Assembly: GCF_030694375.1 (NCBI RefSeq)
Contig: NZ_JAUXYL010000005.1
Coordinates: forward strand, 1-64,000
Direction of reading: 5' to 3'
Length of the DNA: 64,000 nucleotides
From: Algoriphagus sp.
GTDB taxonomy: Bacteria > Bacteroidota > Bacteroidia > Cytophagales > Cyclobacteriaceae
Below the pieces are notes generated by a model. That model ran no database searches, had not been told where the DNA came from, and saw only the letters and a program-made list of their open reading frames with translations. The position numbers and the translations under genes were made by a program. This document shows, in pieces, positions 62,465-64,000 of this stretch (the first letter of the stretch is position 1; each line of letters opens with the position of its first letter).

Positions 62465-63325
62465 ATGAAAAAAGAAATTTTAAGCCTCCTCGTTTTAGCA
62501 GGAATTCTGTTGACAATCCCTGCCCAGTCTCAGATACTGAAAAAAATCCAAAATGCAGCAGCCCAAGGCGTGGAGAACGCCGCTACCAAAAGAACCATGG
62601 AGGCCTCAGAAAGGAAAACCAATGAGGCCATAGATGGGATGTTTGGCGGGATGATGAAACCTGCGCCTACCGAGTCGGAATATTTCTTCACCGGATACAT
62701 GGTCATGGAGGTGACTAGTACGGATAAAAAAGGCAAATCAGAAGAACCAACTCAGATTCAATATTTGCTCTCAGACAATACCGAATTTATGGGAATGTCA
62801 TTCACCGATCCCAAAAAACCTGAAAATTCCACTATTTCTATCATGGATTCCAAGAATCAGGCTATGGTCATGCTGATGGACAATAAGGGTGAAAAATCGA
62901 GTTTTGCCATAAAGCTGGATTACGAAAAAATGCAGGGAATGGTGGATGAAGAAGTAGAGTCCCAACTTGAAAACCCGGACTATACAATCACAAAAACCGG
63001 AAACAAGAAAACCATATTAGGATACCCATGTGAAGAGTTTTTGGTCACATCTAAAGATGGGAAAGGGGTGTATTGGATTACCGAAAAACCAATTGAGGGG
63101 TTATCTATGTTTTCTCCTCAAAGCAATCCTATGGTTTCTAATAAAAGTATGGATCGATATAATTCCATGTTTTCAAATGCTCCCAAAGGAAGTTTTATGG
63201 AAATGATCTTTACCGCAACCGACGGATCGATCACGGACATGAAAGTCATAGAAATGGAAACAAAAAGTCCCCGAAAATATACCATGGCCGAATTTCCAAA
63301 TATGATGGCCGGAGTGGATAGATAA
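62465..63325 (+). CDS. DUF4412 exported protein
   Basis: A 286 aa exported protein with a signal peptide (about 1-22, TIPAQSQI). A helical, alanine-rich stretch follows (about 25-60), then a methionine-rich beta domain (EFMGMSFTDPKKPENS, MVMLMDNKGEKSSFAIKLDY) typical of DUF4412. The conserved GYPCEEFLVTSKDGKGVYWI block is visible. The fold resembles outer-membrane lipoprotein carriers, and the role is unknown. It stands alone with a strong terminator. Confidence 0.82.
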   Translation: MKKEILSLLVLAGILLTIPAQSQILKKIQNAAAQGVENAATKRTMEASERKTNEAIDGMFGGMMKPAPTESEYFFTGYMVMEVTSTDKKGKSEEPTQIQYLLSDNTEFMGMSFTDPKKPENSTISIMDSKNQAMVMLMDNKGEKSSFAIKLDYEKMQGMVDEEVESQLENPDYTITKTGNKKTILGYPCEEFLVTSKDGKGVYWITEKPIEGLSMFSPQSNPMVSNKSMDRYNSMFSNAPKGSFMEMIFTATDGSITDMKVIEMETKSPRKYTMAEFPNMMAGVDR

Positions 63326-63330
63326 TTCCA

Positions 63331-63357
63331 AAAAAGGGCAGAAAAACTGCCCTTTTT
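63331..63357 (+). terminator. Intrinsic terminator after the DUF4412 gene
   Basis: A perfect 11 bp stem AAAAAGGGCAG (63331-63341) with CTGCCCTTTTT (63347-63357), a 5 nt loop and T-rich tail, 5 bp after the stop codon. Confidence 0.9.
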
Positions 63358-63408
63358 CATTTTTTCCATACCAAAGACTGGTATCTTGAAGCTAAATACT
63401 AATATCCT

Positions 63409-63909
63409 GTGCAAATCACCCTTATCGTGGCCAAGGCAAAAAATAATGTCATTGGCAAAGACAATCAACTCATTTGGAAGCTTTCGGCTGACCTCAAACG
63501 ATTTAAGAGCATAACCTCCGGTCATTTTATTTTGATGGGTAGAAAAACTTACGAATCCTTGGGCAAGCCCCTTCCAAACCGAAAGCATATTATCATCACT
63601 CGAAATCCTGATTTTCAAGCACCTGAAGGACATTATGCATTTTCTTCGGTTGAAGAAGCTGTTATTTTTTGCAACAAAATAGGTGTGGAACAACTTTTCA
63701 TAATTGGAGGAGGGCAGATTTACGAGGAGACAATAAACCGCTGCGATCGGTTAGAAATCACGGAAGTGGAAGCCGAACCTGAGGGTGACACCTACTTTCC
63801 TGAAATAGATCCAAAAATCTGGAAAGAGACCGAGCGTGAGCACTTTCCCGCAGACGAGAAAAATGAGTTTCCATTCGCTTTTGTGACTTACCAAAAAATC
63901 AAAAAATAA
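63409..63909 (+). CDS. folA: Dihydrofolate reductase
   Basis: Reduces dihydrofolate with NADPH in the cytoplasm. The 166 aa protein shows the Met20-type loop (KNNVIGKDNQLIWKLSADLKR shown in part), the active-site acid in SADLKRF, FILMGRKTYESLGKPLPNR and FIIGGGQIYEE. The start is GTG 63409, fixed by the first beta strand (QITLIVAKAKNN). A small hairpin (ATACCAAAGACTGGTAT, about 63369-63385) lies in its upstream region. The product is the classic trimethoprim target and looks chromosomal in context. Confidence 0.95.
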   Translation: MQITLIVAKAKNNVIGKDNQLIWKLSADLKRFKSITSGHFILMGRKTYESLGKPLPNRKHIIITRNPDFQAPEGHYAFSSVEEAVIFCNKIGVEQLFIIGGGQIYEETINRCDRLEITEVEAEPEGDTYFPEIDPKIWKETEREHFPADEKNEFPFAFVTYQKIKK

Positions 63910-63911
63910 CC

Positions 63912-64000
63912 ATGTCAAAATCGGTCATTTGGATTACCGGGGCCTCCTCAGGAATAGGAGAAGCTACGGCAAAGAAATTTTCTCAGGAAGGCTATCGGGT
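63912..64000 (+). CDS. Short-chain dehydrogenase/reductase, N-terminal part only
   Basis: The first 29 codons are visible before the window ends. They read as a classical SDR start: SVIWITGASSGIGEATAKKF, with the TGxxxGIG dinucleotide motif. It begins 2 bp after the folA stop, so the genes are probably co-transcribed. The substrate is unknown. Confidence 0.85.
   Translation, partial: MSKSVIWITGASSGIGEATAKKFSQEGYR

Noticed and set aside
1..64000. tRNA or rRNA genes, insertion sequences and prophage genes
   Set aside because: No cloverleaf with CCA-type end, no rRNA-like stretch, no transposase, integrase or phage structural gene was noticed on either strand; a covariance scan was not possible here.

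Overview
The window looks like a chromosomal segment of a Bacteroidota bacterium, most likely a Cytophagia member close to Algoriphagus or other Cyclobacteriaceae. This is inferred from gene content and signals, not from a database search. The signs are: a TonB receptor/DUF4249 operon, many lipoproteins with short SxxC-type lipoboxes, HisB fused to a phosphatase domain, the DUF177-rpmF-fabH-efp-accBC block, planctomycete-type cytochrome/DUF1501 genes as seen in some Cytophagales, and several promoters fitting the Bacteroidota form TTG-N19..22-TAnnTTTG. No rRNA, tRNA, insertion sequence, prophage or CRISPR array was seen.

Layout. 0-2.2 kb: a nucleotide-sugar epimerase (cut by the edge), a glycosyltransferase and a small membrane-protein/XRE-regulator pair. 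2.3-9 kb: proC, a possible small RNA, a TlpA-like lipoprotein, and an alaS-gatB pair. 9.2-11.7 kb: an Mla-type lipid transporter (mlaE-mlaF-mlaD). 12-17.4 kb: a fold-III PLP enzyme, a HIT protein, greA with a terminator in its leader, and rsmA-mgtE-hydroxyacid dehydrogenase. 17.5-23.2 kb: pdxA, then DUF177-rpmF and fabH-efp-accB-accC. 23.2-29.4 kb: a translationally coupled outer-membrane operon (TonB receptor, DUF4249, large surface-type protein). 29.7-38.9 kb: a four-gene operon of planctomycete-type c-heme proteins, a DUF1501 protein and a SIS-domain protein, facing a chitobiase-type GH20 hexosaminidase. 39-44.2 kb: a cyclase-TolB-TPR protein and two tandem subtilases with duplicated RARMQ linkers. 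44.4-49.2 kb: a NagX-like membrane protein, an EEP-fold hydrolase and an S9 peptidase. 49.2-54.3 kb: hisGDCB with its own promoter and a His-rich leader peptide, then a cupin. 54.4-57.4 kb: a TPR lipoprotein, a repeat island, an ATP-grasp protein and a RelE/ParE-type toxin-antitoxin pair. 57.5-64 kb: a GT2 enzyme, a LolC/E-type permease, NamZ, a small lipoprotein flanked by AT-rich repeats, fmt, a DUF4412 protein, folA and a partial SDR.

How the parts fit. Amino-sugar and cell-wall recycling recurs: GH20, SIS protein, NagX-like protein and NamZ all point to GlcNAc/MurNAc compounds. The heme/DUF1501 operon beside the GH20 could be a periplasmic system acting on such glycans, and its membrane cytochrome carries a hexosaminidase-type C-terminal module. 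The regulatory features I trust most are the His leader peptide before hisG, the promoter-terminator-greA arrangement, and the hairpin abutting the EEP hydrolase start codon. The most unusual protein feature is the RARMQ linker repeat kept in two neighbouring subtilases despite synonymous divergence.
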